Assembly (NCBI RefSeq): GCF_001017175.1
Contig: NZ_LCYG01000064.1
Span: 1 to 64,000 of the forward strand
Direction of reading: 5' to 3'
Length of the DNA stretch: 64,000 nt
From: Microvirga vignae
GTDB taxonomy: Bacteria; Pseudomonadota; Alphaproteobacteria; Rhizobiales; Beijerinckiaceae
The notes under the pieces were generated by a model, which had not been told where the DNA came from, made no database searches, and saw only the letters and a program-made list of their open reading frames with translations. Numbering within the stretch: the stretch's first letter is position 1; every line of letters begins with the position of its first letter. The translations under genes were made by a program, and so were the position numbers. Positions 1 through 8,916 of this stretch are shown here, in pieces.

Positions 1-749
1 ACCCGGCGGTCGCCCGCCGCGACGATGCGCCCGCCATTGGCGGCTGAGCCGCCGTTCCAGGTGGTGACGATACCGCCCGCGCCCTCGATGATCGGAACCA
101 GCGCCGCGATGTCGTAGGGCTTGAGGCCCGATTCCACGACGAGATCGATGTGGCCGGCCGCGAGCATGCAATAGGCATAGCAATCACAGCCATAGCGGGC
201 GAGGCGCGCTACGCTCTCCACACGGTCATAGGCGCGCAGCTCCTCGCCGGCGAAGAGGCGCGGGCTCGTGGTGGAGATCACGGCGTCTTTGAGCGAGGCG
301 CAGCGGCGCGTCATGAGCTTGCGTTCGCCGCCGGGGCCTCGATAGGTGGCGCTGCCGCCATCGCCGAAGAAGCGCTCGCCCGTGAAGGGCTGGTGCATCA
401 TGCCGAAGACCGGCTGGCCCTTGTAGGTGAGGCCGATCAGCGTGCCCCAGGTGGGAAGGCCTGAGATGAAGGCGCGCGTGCCGTCGATGGGATCGAGCAC
501 CCACACATAGTCGGCATCCGCGTTCTCGGACCCGAACTCCTCGCCGATGATGCCGTGGGTGGGGAAGTTGCGCTTGATGAGATGGCGCATGGTGGCTTCG
601 CTCGCCCGGTCCGCTTCCGTCACCGGATCGAAGGCGCCGCCGCGGGACTTGTCCTCCGACGCAATGGCCGTGCGGAAGAACGGCATGATCGCCTGGCCGG
701 ATGAGGTGGCGAGCTCGTTGACGAAATGCGTGAAGTCGATGAGCCCCAT
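1..749 (-). CDS. hisN: Histidinol-phosphatase, inositol monophosphatase family (3' end outside window)
   Basis: About 249 codons are visible and the C-terminus lies beyond position 1. The protein belongs to the metal-dependent inositol monophosphatase fold. It shows the two metal-binding signatures: GEEFG near residue 69 and DPIDGTRAFISG near residue 85. In alphaproteobacteria this branch (HisN) dephosphorylates L-histidinol phosphate in histidine synthesis; a related sugar-phosphatase role cannot be excluded from sequence alone. The ATG at 747-749 (minus strand) is preceded by a good AGAGGGG Shine-Dalgarno. It is divergent from the MFS gene, with 113 bp between the two starts. Confidence 0.85.
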   Translation of the reverse strand, partial: MGLIDFTHFVNELATSSGQAIMPFFRTAIASEDKSRGGAFDPVTEADRASEATMRHLIKRNFPTHGIIGEEFGSENADADYVWVLDPIDGTRAFISGLPTWGTLIGLTYKGQPVFGMMHQPFTGERFFGDGGSATYRGPGGERKLMTRRCASLKDAVISTTSPRLFAGEELRAYDRVESVARLARYGCDCYAYCMLAAGHIDLVVESGLKPYDIAALVPIIEGAGGIVTTWNGGSAANGGRIVAAGDRR

Positions 750-862
750 GCCCGGATCCCCTCTTTAATCGTATCGGCCGGCCTTGGCCTGCTGTCGTTC
801 CGCTTTTATCAAGCGTTTTGCGCGCGGCAAGTGAGCAGCGACACGATAAGGACAAGACGCCG

Positions 863-2122
863 ATGGATTCTGCAGCCAAGGTTGCTCCCACCCGCTCGGA
901 AACCGCCGTGTTTCTCATTGCCTCGCTGGTGGCGATCTACGCGGTGAGTCAATTCCTGCGCAATTCCATCGGCGTCATTGCCAACGATCTGGCCCGCGAG
1001 CTGTCGCTCTCCGCAACCCAGACCGGCTTTCTGTCGAGCGCCTTCTTCTTCACCTTTGCGGCGGTTCAGATCCCCATCGGCATTCTCATCGACCGCTACG
1101 GCCCGAAGCGCGTCATGCTCACCACGGCCGTCATCGCAGTCATCGGAACAGTTCTCTTTGCGCTCGCGCCCTCGGCCTCGCTGCTGATCGCCGCCCGCGC
1201 TCTGATGGGGCTTGGCTGCTCCACCTTCTTCATGGCGCCGCTCGTGATCTATGCGCGGCGCTTCCCGCCGCAGCGCTTTGCGAGCCTAACCAGCATCCAG
1301 ATGGGTGGGGCCAATCTCGGCACGCTCGCCGCCACCGCGCCATTGGCGGCCTCGGCGGCGGCAATCGGCTGGCGCGGATCATTTCTCGTCGTGGCAGCGA
1401 TTACGGTGATTCTGGCCCTTGTGATCGTCTTCGCCGTACCGAAGGATGCCGACACCACTAAGGGGCGGGAGAGCTGGGCCGAGGCCTTCCGGGGTGTCGC
1501 GGCTGCCGTGAAGGTGCCGTCCTTCCGGTCGGTCTTCTTCATGCACCTGACCACCTATTCCTGCTTCGTCTCTATCGTCGGCCTCTGGGGCGGACCATGG
1601 CTGACCGATGTGCATGGGGCGGACCTTCCCACGCGCGGGCGCATCCTGCTCCTGGGGGCAGGGGCCCAGATCTGCGGCATGCTGTTGTGGGGCGCGATGG
1701 ACCGGTTTTGGGGTAGCTACAGGAGGCCTGTTTTCCTCGGCGGCGCGACGGCGGTGCTGATGATGGGGATCCTGGTCTTCGTGCCGCTCGATCTCACCCT
1801 GGTCTCGGTCTGGTTCGTCCTTTTCGGCTTGAGTGTGTCTTATACGCCGATCCTGACCTCACACGGGAAATCCCTGTTCCCATCGCATCTGACCGGGCGG
1901 GGTATCACACTAATGAATATCGGTACCATGGGCGGGGCTTTTCTCTCCCAGAGCATCACGGGCGTTCTGATCGACCTCATGGGACGCTCGGAGACGGACG
2001 CCTACTCGCCGGAAGGGTATCGGCTTGTTTTTGCAGCTCTAGGTAGCTGGCTGCTCTTGAGCCTGGTCTTTTATTTCAAGGCTATTGATCCGCATCCAAG
2101 CAGATATGCGCCTAAAGCATAA
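863..2122 (+). CDS. Major facilitator superfamily transporter
   Basis: This is a 419-residue inner-membrane protein with about 12 hydrophobic segments. The MFS motif A region after TM2 reads GILIDRYGPKR (about residues 72-82), the classic cytoplasmic loop between TM2 and TM3. The general layout suggests a 12-TM proton-driven carrier of the type annotated as nitrate/cyanate or organic-acid porters; the substrate cannot be told. An in-frame TTG 45 bp upstream exists, but the ATG at 863 has an AAGGA ribosome site 10 bp before it and begins a more typical N-terminus. An intrinsic terminator follows about 115 bp after the stop. Confidence 0.85.
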   Translation: MDSAAKVAPTRSETAVFLIASLVAIYAVSQFLRNSIGVIANDLARELSLSATQTGFLSSAFFFTFAAVQIPIGILIDRYGPKRVMLTTAVIAVIGTVLFALAPSASLLIAARALMGLGCSTFFMAPLVIYARRFPPQRFASLTSIQMGGANLGTLAATAPLAASAAAIGWRGSFLVVAAITVILALVIVFAVPKDADTTKGRESWAEAFRGVAAAVKVPSFRSVFFMHLTTYSCFVSIVGLWGGPWLTDVHGADLPTRGRILLLGAGAQICGMLLWGAMDRFWGSYRRPVFLGGATAVLMMGILVFVPLDLTLVSVWFVLFGLSVSYTPILTSHGKSLFPSHLTGRGITLMNIGTMGGAFLSQSITGVLIDLMGRSETDAYSPEGYRLVFAALGSWLLLSLVFYFKAIDPHPSRYAPKA

Positions 2123-2237
2123 CAAAATCGGAATTCTCACTTGATTTTTGTGCGGCGCGAAGCCAATATTGCAGTGCGATATGGCGATGGCGTCGCCTTA
2201 TCGTAGCCCTTCTTGGGCGTTTCCTCCCTAAACTTCG

Positions 2238-2259
2238 GGCCGCTCAAAGCGGCCTTTTT
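2238..2259 (+). terminator. Rho-independent terminator after the MFS gene
   Basis: A 6-bp GGCCGC/GCGGCC stem with a TCAAA loop is followed by five T. It lies between the MFS gene and the convergent N-formylglutamate amidohydrolase gene. Confidence 0.7.
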
Positions 2260-2284
2260 CTTTTCCGGCACAGGCGCCCGAAGA

Positions 2285-3175
2285 CTATTCCGCCGCGATG
2301 GGCCGGGTCGTCAGCTCTCCTTCGAGATCCGCAAAAACCTGGATGAAGGCCTGGGACAGATCATCCGCCAGGGTCGCGAAGCCAGATTTCTTCTCCATGC
2401 TGCGCTCGTCCATGTAGAGCGCCCGGTTGATCTCCACCTGCAGCGCATGCCGGCCGAAGGCCGGCTCCCCATAATGCTCGGTGATGAAGCCGCCCGCATA
2501 GGGCTTGTTGCGCACCACCGTATAGCCACGCCCCCTGAGGGCTGCTTCCACGAGATCGATCAGGAGGCTGGCGCAGGAGGTGCCGTAGCGGTCGCCGAGA
2601 ACGATATCGGCCTTCGGCCCATCGTCCCGGCTCACACTGGACGAGGGCATGGAGTGGCAATCAATCAGGATGGCGTGGCCGAACAGGTCGGCCGTGCGGC
2701 GCACGAGCTGGCGCAGAGACCGGTGATAGGGCTTGTAGAGCCATTCGATCCTGTGCAGGGCCTCATCGACGGCTAAGCGCGAGTGGTAGATCTCCTGTCC
2801 GTCGGCGACGATACGGGGAATGGTCCCCAAGCCCCCCGCCACCCGCATGGAACGGGTATTGGCAAAAGGCGGAAGCCTTCCGTCGAACATGCGGGAATCG
2901 AGCTCGTAGGGCTCCCGGTTGAGGTCGAGATAGGCCCGGGGAAAGCGAGCAGCCATGAGCGGCGCGCCCAGCTCAGGGACAGAGGCGAAAAGCTCGTCCA
3001 CATAGGCGTCCTCCGACCGACGCAGAGCCACGGCGTCGAGGCGGGACGCGGCCAGGAAGGAAGCCGGATAGACGGCTCCGGCATGGGGGGCATTGAAGAC
3101 GAAGGGAATCGTCTGCGCCGCGGGCTCGCTGAGGACAAAGGGGGGATCGAACTCGTCGACGATGGCTGGCCGCAT
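2285..3175 (-). CDS. N-formylglutamate amidohydrolase family protein (HutG-like)
   Basis: The 296-residue protein has the metal-binding segments of the FGase family. These are NAPHAG near residue 28, YLDLNREP near 106 and LIDCHSMPS near 195. The family hydrolyses N-formyl-L-glutamate to glutamate and formate at the end of one histidine degradation route. No other hut gene is nearby, so its in vivo substrate may differ. The start chosen gives MRPAIVDEF with the expected N-terminal length. It is convergent with the MFS gene and divergent from cpdR. A second, distant family member lies at 8917-9750. Confidence 0.8.
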   Translation of the reverse strand: MRPAIVDEFDPPFVLSEPAAQTIPFVFNAPHAGAVYPASFLAASRLDAVALRRSEDAYVDELFASVPELGAPLMAARFPRAYLDLNREPYELDSRMFDGRLPPFANTRSMRVAGGLGTIPRIVADGQEIYHSRLAVDEALHRIEWLYKPYHRSLRQLVRRTADLFGHAILIDCHSMPSSSVSRDDGPKADIVLGDRYGTSCASLLIDLVEAALRGRGYTVVRNKPYAGGFITEHYGEPAFGRHALQVEINRALYMDERSMEKKSGFATLADDLSQAFIQVFADLEGELTTRPIAAE

Positions 3176-3346
3176 GAAAATGGCTGTTCTTGAAGAGAAA
3201 TGGCGTTTCTCGATAGTGTAAGGCAGCCGCGCCGCCTGTCCACGACAATATCGTGGGGGTGCTGCGTCGTTCCTTCACGGGTTATTTACCCGTCGGCGTC
3301 ATGAAGACGTGAGATTCATTCGCCACGATTCGGGGCTTGGCAGCCG

Positions 3347-3703
3347 ATGAAGATTCTTCTTGCCGAAGACGACAATGACATGCGGCGCTTTCTGGTGAAG
3401 GCGCTGGAGAACGCAGGCTACGAGGTGGCCCCGTTTGACAACGGCCTTTCCGCCTATAACCGCCTGCGCGAGGAGCCGTTCGAACTTCTCCTGACGGACA
3501 TCGTCATGCCGGAGATGGACGGTATCGAACTGGCCCGTCGGGCCACCGAACTCGACCCGGACATCAAGGTCATGTTCATCACCGGCTTCGCCGCCGTGGC
3601 CCTGAACCCTGATTCCCAAGCTCCGAAGGATGCGAAGGTGCTTTCCAAGCCCTTCCACCTGCGTGATCTGGTGAGTGAAGTCGATAAAATGATGGCAGCC
3701 TAA
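3347..3703 (+). CDS. cpdR: Single-domain response regulator CpdR
   Basis: This is a 118-residue stand-alone receiver domain with no output domain. The phospho-acceptor is Asp51 in LLTDIVMPEMDG, the acidic pair is in AEDDN near the N-terminus, and the conserved Lys is in KVLSKPFH. In Caulobacter CpdR is phosphorylated through the CckA-ChpT relay. In its unphosphorylated form it recruits ClpXP to the pole to degrade CtrA, PdeA and other substrates. Length and sequence match the alphaproteobacterial family closely. It is followed by tRNA-Val on the same strand. Confidence 0.92.
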   Translation: MKILLAEDDNDMRRFLVKALENAGYEVAPFDNGLSAYNRLREEPFELLLTDIVMPEMDGIELARRATELDPDIKVMFITGFAAVALNPDSQAPKDAKVLSKPFHLRDLVSEVDKMMAA

Positions 3704-3795
3704 AAAAGGTTGCTCATCATGACTTGCGCATATGCCCACTTCTGGGTATATCGCCCCCCACAGCCGAGACGGGACGTCAAACATCACCGTTTCCC

Positions 3796-3870
3796 GGGCG
3801 CGTAGCTCAGCGGGAGAGCACTACGTTGACATCGTAGGGGTCGCTGGTTCGATCCCAGCCGCGCCCACCA
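3796..3870 (+). tRNA. tRNA-Val (GAC anticodon)
   Basis: The acceptor GGGCGCG pairs with CGCGCCC. The anticodon stem CTACG/CGTAG closes the loop TTGACAT, giving anticodon GAC (codon GUC, valine). The T arm GCTGGTTCGATCCCAGC is standard and the CCA end is encoded. Confidence 0.96.
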
Positions 3871-3913
3871 TTTTCTTTTTCCGGCCTTCCCGAAGGGCCG
3901 CAGGAGACCGGAT

Positions 3914-4039
3914 ATGAAGATCCGTAACTCGTTGAAGTCGATCCGCGGCCGTCACCGCGACAACCAGCTGGTGCGTCGCAAGGGCCGGGTCTACATCATC
4001 AACAAGACCCAGAAGCGCTACAAGGCTCGCCAGGGCTAA
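3914..4039 (+). CDS. rpmJ: 50S ribosomal protein L36
   Basis: This short gene encodes 41 residues, starting MKIRNSLKSIRGRH and ending RYKARQG. It is the zinc-free (C-minus) form of L36, since the usual CxxC...CxxxxH ligands are absent; this is the common form in alphaproteobacteria. The product sits near the peptidyl-transferase region of the large subunit. It lies 43 bp after tRNA-Val, and a strong terminator begins 41 bp after its stop. Confidence 0.95.
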   Translation: MKIRNSLKSIRGRHRDNQLVRRKGRVYIINKTQKRYKARQG

Positions 4040-4080
4040 GTGCGCTGCGGCAACGCCGCACACACTTTTATGAATTGACC

Positions 4081-4120
4081 GCGCATGCCGGGATCCTAAA
4101 ATCCCGGCATGCGCTTTTTT
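4081..4120 (+). terminator. Strong rho-independent terminator of rpmJ
   Basis: A perfect 14-bp stem (4081-4094 with 4101-4114) closes a six-base loop and is followed directly by six T. The 3' arm and T tract contain the start codon of the next gene. Confidence 0.9.
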
Positions 4121-4717
4121 GCGTCTCTGCTGACCCTCATCCTAAGCTTGGCCACGTACCCCTTGAGTGCGCAGGAGGCTGCTCGGCCCAAAGCTCCGTC
4201 CAAGGATGAGGCGCCTGCATCCCGTCCAGCTCCCAAGCCTGTCACCCTCGATGACCTGTTCGACCGCCTCGCCAAGGCCGGGTCCGAGCGGGAGGCTGAA
4301 GGGATCGCCAATTTGATCGAGCGACGATTCTCTCGCTCCGGCTCCGACACGGCGGACCTGCTCCTGAGCCGGGCCACCGAGGCCTTCACCGAGAAGGATT
4401 ATCCGCTCGCCATCGAACTGCTCGACCGGGTGCTGGCCCTCCAGCCGAATTGGGCGGAGGCCTGGTATCGTCGGGCGACAGTCTTCTACCAGATCGACGA
4501 TCCCGTCGGCGCCATGGCCGATCTCCATCGCGCCCTTAAGATCGAGCCTCGCCACTTCAATGCCTGGACAGGGCTCGGTCATATCTTCATGGCCTCGGAT
4601 GACAAGGCGAGCGCGCTCGAGGCCTACCGGCGCGTACTGAAGATCAACCCTCAAGAAACGAGCGTCCAAACCATTGTGACCCGCCTCCTCCCGAATGTAG
4701 ACGGGCAGGATCTCTAA
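4109..4717 (+). CDS. Secreted/periplasmic TPR-repeat protein
   Basis: The 202-residue protein starts with a signal peptide (basic MRFF, hydrophobic core, then LSAQEA as a likely cleavage region). A Pro/Ala/Lys linker follows, then about three tetratricopeptide repeats (from about residue 85), recognisable by A...YY.A....A....P spacing such as AEAWYRRATVFYQ. TPR proteins act as protein-protein scaffolds; no partner is evident. The ATG lies inside the terminator of rpmJ and has no clear Shine-Dalgarno. Translation may therefore be leaderless or start elsewhere, although the signal peptide argues for this start. An alpha/beta hydrolase gene starts 13 bp downstream and is probably co-transcribed. 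Confidence 0.75.
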   Translation: MRFFASLLTLILSLATYPLSAQEAARPKAPSKDEAPASRPAPKPVTLDDLFDRLAKAGSEREAEGIANLIERRFSRSGSDTADLLLSRATEAFTEKDYPLAIELLDRVLALQPNWAEAWYRRATVFYQIDDPVGAMADLHRALKIEPRHFNAWTGLGHIFMASDDKASALEAYRRVLKINPQETSVQTIVTRLLPNVDGQDL

Positions 4718-4730
4718 CCCACGGACCACG

Positions 4731-5717
4731 ATGAGTTTCGTCTTAAGTCTCCTGGCTGCACTCCTTTTCCTTGTCGTGGCCGGGGCTTTGTTCACCCATG
4801 CTTACGGCTGGATCATCGGGCGGCGCTATCCACCCACAGGACAGTTCATCGAGGTGGATGGCTGTCGGCTTCACTACAGAGATGTCTGGCCGGAAGGAGA
4901 GCCGCGCGGCGCCATTGTGTTGCTGCACGGGGCCTCGTCCAACCTCGTCGAATCCATGCTCGGCCTCGGGTCGTATCTTGCGCAAAGCTACCGTGTCATC
5001 GCCTTCGATCGGCCAGGCCATGGCTGGAGCGAGAGAAAAGGGGGCTTAAGTGGAGCCAAGTCCGAGAAACAGGCGGCGCTGATCGCGAGCGCCTTACGCA
5101 AACTCGATGTGCGCAACGCTGTGATCGTCGGACATTCCTGGTCCGGCGCCATCGTACCGCACTTCGCCCTGGACCATCAGGACGTGGCAGGCGCCATCCT
5201 CGTCCTTGCGGGAATCACGACGCCGTGGCCCGGCGGCTATATCGGCTGGTATCGACGCTTCATTGCATCCTGGGCAGGCTGGCTTCTCATGCGCACGGTC
5301 GCGCTGCCCGTCACCCTCATGCTGCGGCCCTGGATGAAAAGAAAGACCTTCGCACCTCAAAAGCCGCCACCCGGAATCGTCCGCAGAGGCTTCATCCCGC
5401 TCGCCTTCCGGCCGCGTGCCTACGAGGCCAACATGCAGGACTTTGCTGTCATGTACGATGCGGTGTCACGCCAAAGCGACCGCTATCACGAAATCCGCAT
5501 GCCGGTGATCGTCGTGGCGGGGGATCGCGATGAGATCGTCTGGACCGATCTGCACAGCCGCGCTTTCGCTCATACCGTGCCTGGCGCGAAACTGATCCTG
5601 ATGCCGGGCATCGGGCATATGCCGCAATATGCCGATGGAAAGCGGGTCCTGGCCGCCATCGAAGAATTGGCGGAGCGGATTGCAAATCCGGAATGTCTTT
5701 CGCAAACCTCATCCTGA
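4731..5717 (+). CDS. Alpha/beta hydrolase, membrane-anchored
   Basis: The 328-residue protein begins with one transmembrane segment (about residues 3-25), followed by an alpha/beta hydrolase fold. The oxyanion region is LLHGASS near residue 65 and the nucleophile elbow is GHSWSG with Ser136. The acid is probably Asp in AGDRDEIV (about residue 267) and the histidine is in GIGHMPQYA (about residue 297). An epoxide-hydrolase or lipase-like carboxylic ester hydrolase is likely; the substrate is unknown. It is 13 bp from the TPR gene and convergent with pyk. Confidence 0.82.
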   Translation: MSFVLSLLAALLFLVVAGALFTHAYGWIIGRRYPPTGQFIEVDGCRLHYRDVWPEGEPRGAIVLLHGASSNLVESMLGLGSYLAQSYRVIAFDRPGHGWSERKGGLSGAKSEKQAALIASALRKLDVRNAVIVGHSWSGAIVPHFALDHQDVAGAILVLAGITTPWPGGYIGWYRRFIASWAGWLLMRTVALPVTLMLRPWMKRKTFAPQKPPPGIVRRGFIPLAFRPRAYEANMQDFAVMYDAVSRQSDRYHEIRMPVIVVAGDRDEIVWTDLHSRAFAHTVPGAKLILMPGIGHMPQYADGKRVLAAIEELAERIANPECLSQTSS

Positions 5718-5784
5718 GGCAACCGTCAAGGTGCGTCTCAGGATGAAGGTCGAGAATTGGATATGCTTGAGGCGCTGATACGCC

Positions 5785-7221
5785 TCAGGCTTGAGCCGCG
5801 TGCTCCTGATTGACGAACGCGATGCGCACCATGTTGGTGGCGCCCGGTGTGCCGAAGGGAACGCCCGCCACGATGATGATACGGTCGCCCACCTCCGCAT
5901 GGCCTTCGCGTACGGCGAATTTGCAGGCGCGGAACGCCATGTCGTCGATGTCGCTCGCATCCTTGGTGCGGATCGAGTGCACGCCCCACACGAGCGCGAG
6001 ACGGCGGGCCGTGTCCTGGCTCGGAGTCAACGCAATCAGAGTGGAATTCGGACGCTCGCGTGCGATGCGGAAAGCCGTGGAGCCTGAGGACGTCCACGCC
6101 GCCATTGTCTTGAGGTTGAGCGTGTCGGCGATCTGGTGCGCGCCGGCAGCAATCGCGTCGGAGCCCGTTGCTTCCGGCTGCGTATTGAGGGTGCGCATGA
6201 TGGACCAGTAGTTCTGGTCCTGCTCCACCTCCTCCGCGATGCGGTTCATGGTGGCGACAGCATCGACGGGATACTGGCCCGAGGCGCTTTCCGCCGAGAG
6301 CATCACCGCATCCGCGCCGTCATAGACGGCGGTGGCCACGTCCGAGACCTCCGCGCGGGTCGGCACCGGCGAAGTGATCATGGACTCGAGCATCTGCGTT
6401 GCCACCACCACGGGCTTGCCGAGGCGGCGCGCGGCACGCACGATACGCTTCTGGATGCCCGGCACTTTCTCCAGCGGCATCTCGACGCCAAGATCGCCGC
6501 GCGCGACCATGACCGCATCGGAGATCTCCATGATCTCATCGAGGCGGGCAATGGCCTGCGGTTTTTCGAGCTTCGACATGACGAGCGCGCGCCCGCGTGC
6601 GACCTTCTTCACTTCGGCCACATCCTCAGGCCTCTGCACGAAGGAGAGGGCGATCCAATCGACGCCGGCATCCAATGCAGCTTCGAGATCGGAGCGATCC
6701 TTCTCCGTCATGGCGGCAACGGGGATTGTGGTATCCGGCAGGCTCACGCCCTTGCGGTTCGAGATCTTGCCCGCGACCTCCACGGTTGTCGCGGCGGAGC
6801 CCTGCTTCACGCTCTTCACGCGTAGGCGCAGCTTGCCATCGTCGATGAGGACCGTGTGGCCGGGCTCGAGGGAGGAGAGAATTTCCGGATGGGGCAGGTG
6901 GACACGATCCTTGCCGCCCATCGTCATGTCGGCATCGAGCGTGAAGGTCTGGCCTGGCACCAGCATGGCACTGTCGCCCTCGAACGTGCCCACGCGAAGC
7001 TTCGGGCCTTGCAGGTCAGCGAGAATGGCGATGGGGCGCTTGTACTTCGCTTCCACCGCTCGGATCATCGCGACGCGCTCTTTCAGCTTCTCGCGCGGCA
7101 GATGACTCATGTTCAGGCGGAACACATCGGCGCCGGCCTGAAAAAGCTTCTCGATCATCGCCTGAGACTCGGAAGCCGGTCCGAGAGTTGCGAGAATCTT
7201 GGTCCGCCTTGAGCGTTTCAT
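5785..7221 (-). CDS. pyk: Pyruvate kinase
   Basis: This 478-residue enzyme converts phosphoenolpyruvate and ADP to pyruvate and ATP in the last step of glycolysis. The N-terminal RRTKILATLGPAS, the DLQGPKLR motif and the signature containing MVARGDLGVEMP are all intact, as is the C-terminal allosteric domain. The length is normal. Its start overlaps the stop of the DUF1036 gene by 4 bp, so the two are translationally coupled. This DUF1036-pyk pairing is common in Hyphomicrobiales. Confidence 0.97.
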   Translation of the reverse strand: MKRSRRTKILATLGPASESQAMIEKLFQAGADVFRLNMSHLPREKLKERVAMIRAVEAKYKRPIAILADLQGPKLRVGTFEGDSAMLVPGQTFTLDADMTMGGKDRVHLPHPEILSSLEPGHTVLIDDGKLRLRVKSVKQGSAATTVEVAGKISNRKGVSLPDTTIPVAAMTEKDRSDLEAALDAGVDWIALSFVQRPEDVAEVKKVARGRALVMSKLEKPQAIARLDEIMEISDAVMVARGDLGVEMPLEKVPGIQKRIVRAARRLGKPVVVATQMLESMITSPVPTRAEVSDVATAVYDGADAVMLSAESASGQYPVDAVATMNRIAEEVEQDQNYWSIMRTLNTQPEATGSDAIAAGAHQIADTLNLKTMAAWTSSGSTAFRIARERPNSTLIALTPSQDTARRLALVWGVHSIRTKDASDIDDMAFRACKFAVREGHAEVGDRIIIVAGVPFGTPGATNMVRIAFVNQEHAAQA

Positions 7222-7682
7222 GGTTGCGTCCCCCCACGGTTCGTGTCTGTCAGCTGAATGGTCCAGCTCTTTTGTTCACCGGTATCGACTTCGAAGAACC
7301 CGCTGCGATCGAAGCCCCGGGCCAGGCAATCTTCCGTGCCGCGGATCGTGAATTCCCGCTCGCGGGTGCACATGAAAGATCGTCCACTCCATTCGCCACC
7401 CCGGTCGTAATCGATGGCGTAGATGTAATAGAAACGGCCGCCGAGCTGGCCCTTGAGCAGGGTTTCACAGCCCCGGGCGGTCAGGTTCCACCAGCCTTCC
7501 GTCACCCAGCCCTGCGCATCGCGATAGCCGAGTGCGATGCCGACGCGGCTCGACGTCATGTTGCACAGACGCAGGTCCGCGCGCGCTGGAGACGCGGCAA
7601 CGAAGAGACCGCCGGCCAGGAACACGGTCAGCGCAAGGCTTCGCTGCCAGCCGGAAGCCGATATGAGGATCAGAGCCTTCAT
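7218..7682 (-). CDS. DUF1036 family secreted protein
   Basis: The 154-residue protein has an N-terminal signal peptide ending near ASPARA. The DUF1036 core follows, beginning DLRLCNMTSSRVGIALGY and carrying conserved cysteines. The function is unknown; homologues lie next to pyruvate kinase in many Hyphomicrobiales. The ATG at 7680-7682 is preferred over an upstream in-frame start because it begins a clean signal peptide. The stop overlaps the pyk start (ATGA). Confidence 0.85.
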   Translation of the reverse strand: MKALILISASGWQRSLALTVFLAGGLFVAASPARADLRLCNMTSSRVGIALGYRDAQGWVTEGWWNLTARGCETLLKGQLGGRFYYIYAIDYDRGGEWSGRSFMCTREREFTIRGTEDCLARGFDRSGFFEVDTGEQKSWTIQLTDTNRGGTQP

Positions 7683-7884
7683 GGATGTTGATTCGGTCAA
7701 CGAGTCAGGAATGAAATCGCACAATGCTTCGAGAACTATGTCGAATCCTTGTCGGTCAGAAGACGGATCGCATCAAGATAAAAAGCAGTTTCTATTGACA
7801 TTTAGTCGGCTGAAACACGTTGGGCGGCTCTCGAATGGCAGCGGAAAAGGCATTCCTCTTTGTTTGAGGAGGGCGCGAGGGGGC

Positions 7885-8808
7885 TTATGCCTCGGGACGT
7901 GCCACCCAAATTCCCAGCAGAATCAACGCGCCGCCTGAGGATTGGATCAGGGTCAGCGGCTCGCCCAGGATGATCCAGCCGAAAACGGCCGCAGCCATCG
8001 CCTCGAGAAAGATCACCAGGGACGAGAACACCGGGGGCAGGCTGCCGAGTGCGATCGAGAGGAGACCCTGGCCGCCCGCATGGCTGACATAGGACATGGC
8101 AAAGAGTGATGCCGCGCCATGCCAGGTCTGAGGCAACACGCGGCTTTCGAAGATCAGGGCCACGATGAGGAGAAGGGCTGCGGTGATGAGGCTGGTTTCA
8201 AAAGTCACCCGCGCCGCGCCGGCGGTCTTGCGGGCCTTGCTGGCGACAATGAAGTAAAGGCCGAAGAAGAAGGCCGTGGCGAGGCCGTAAAGATCGCCTT
8301 CGAGGCGGGCAGGATCGGCCTGCAGGCTCTCGCCGATCAAGGCCGCGCCGCCGAGAAGGCAGAGACCCAAGCCGATAAAGGTGCCTCGCGAGACCTTCTG
8401 CCGGAGCACGAGCCAGACCACCAGCACCACGACGAGCGGGGCCATGGTGGCAAAGAAGGTAGCGTTCGCCACCGTGGTCTTGAGGATGGCGAGGTGCCAG
8501 ACCAGGAGATCGCCCGTGAAGACCAGCCCTCCCAGAATCGCAGCCTTGGAAAAGGGAACACGCGGCGCGTCCATAGGCGCCTTCCTCTCCTCGATCCGCA
8601 TCCAGGCATAGAGCAGCGGCAGGCACAGCGAGACGCGCCAGAAGGCGCTGGCGAAAGGCCCCACATCGGCAGGCGCCCCGCCCATGCCAGCGGAGGCGAA
8701 GCGCACGAAAATCGGGGAGATGCCCATGGCCACTGCGCCGAGGCAGAGAGCTGCAAAAGCGGAGGCAAAGCCGGTCTCGGCACGTGCCGGGGTCGAGGTG
8801 GAGGACAT
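7885..8808 (-). CDS. EamA/DMT family transporter
   Basis: This is a 307-residue inner-membrane protein with ten hydrophobic segments in two EamA repeats (about residues 15-150 and 165-300). The drug/metabolite transporter superfamily usually exports amino acids or metabolites; the substrate is unknown. A much longer open frame runs upstream, but the ATG at 8806-8808 follows an AAAGAAG sequence and begins the normal N-terminus. The gene is divergent from the N-formylglutamate amidohydrolase-like gene at 8917. Confidence 0.85.
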   Translation of the reverse strand: MSSTSTPARAETGFASAFAALCLGAVAMGISPIFVRFASAGMGGAPADVGPFASAFWRVSLCLPLLYAWMRIEERKAPMDAPRVPFSKAAILGGLVFTGDLLVWHLAILKTTVANATFFATMAPLVVVLVVWLVLRQKVSRGTFIGLGLCLLGGAALIGESLQADPARLEGDLYGLATAFFFGLYFIVASKARKTAGAARVTFETSLITAALLLIVALIFESRVLPQTWHGAASLFAMSYVSHAGGQGLLSIALGSLPPVFSSLVIFLEAMAAAVFGWIILGEPLTLIQSSGGALILLGIWVARPEA

Positions 8809-8916
8809 CTTCTTTTCGCGAATCTCTGTTGCGCGGATGGTCGCGTTGTCAGGGGGCGACGTGCAGGGTAAGGATTTTCCCCCACCGATCAATGTCTCGT
8901 TTGTCAGCCTTTCATC

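Noticed and set aside
226..918. Long minus-strand frame rich in Arg and His
   Set aside because: It is the wrong frame of the hisN gene; the HisN frame has metal motifs and a ribosome site.
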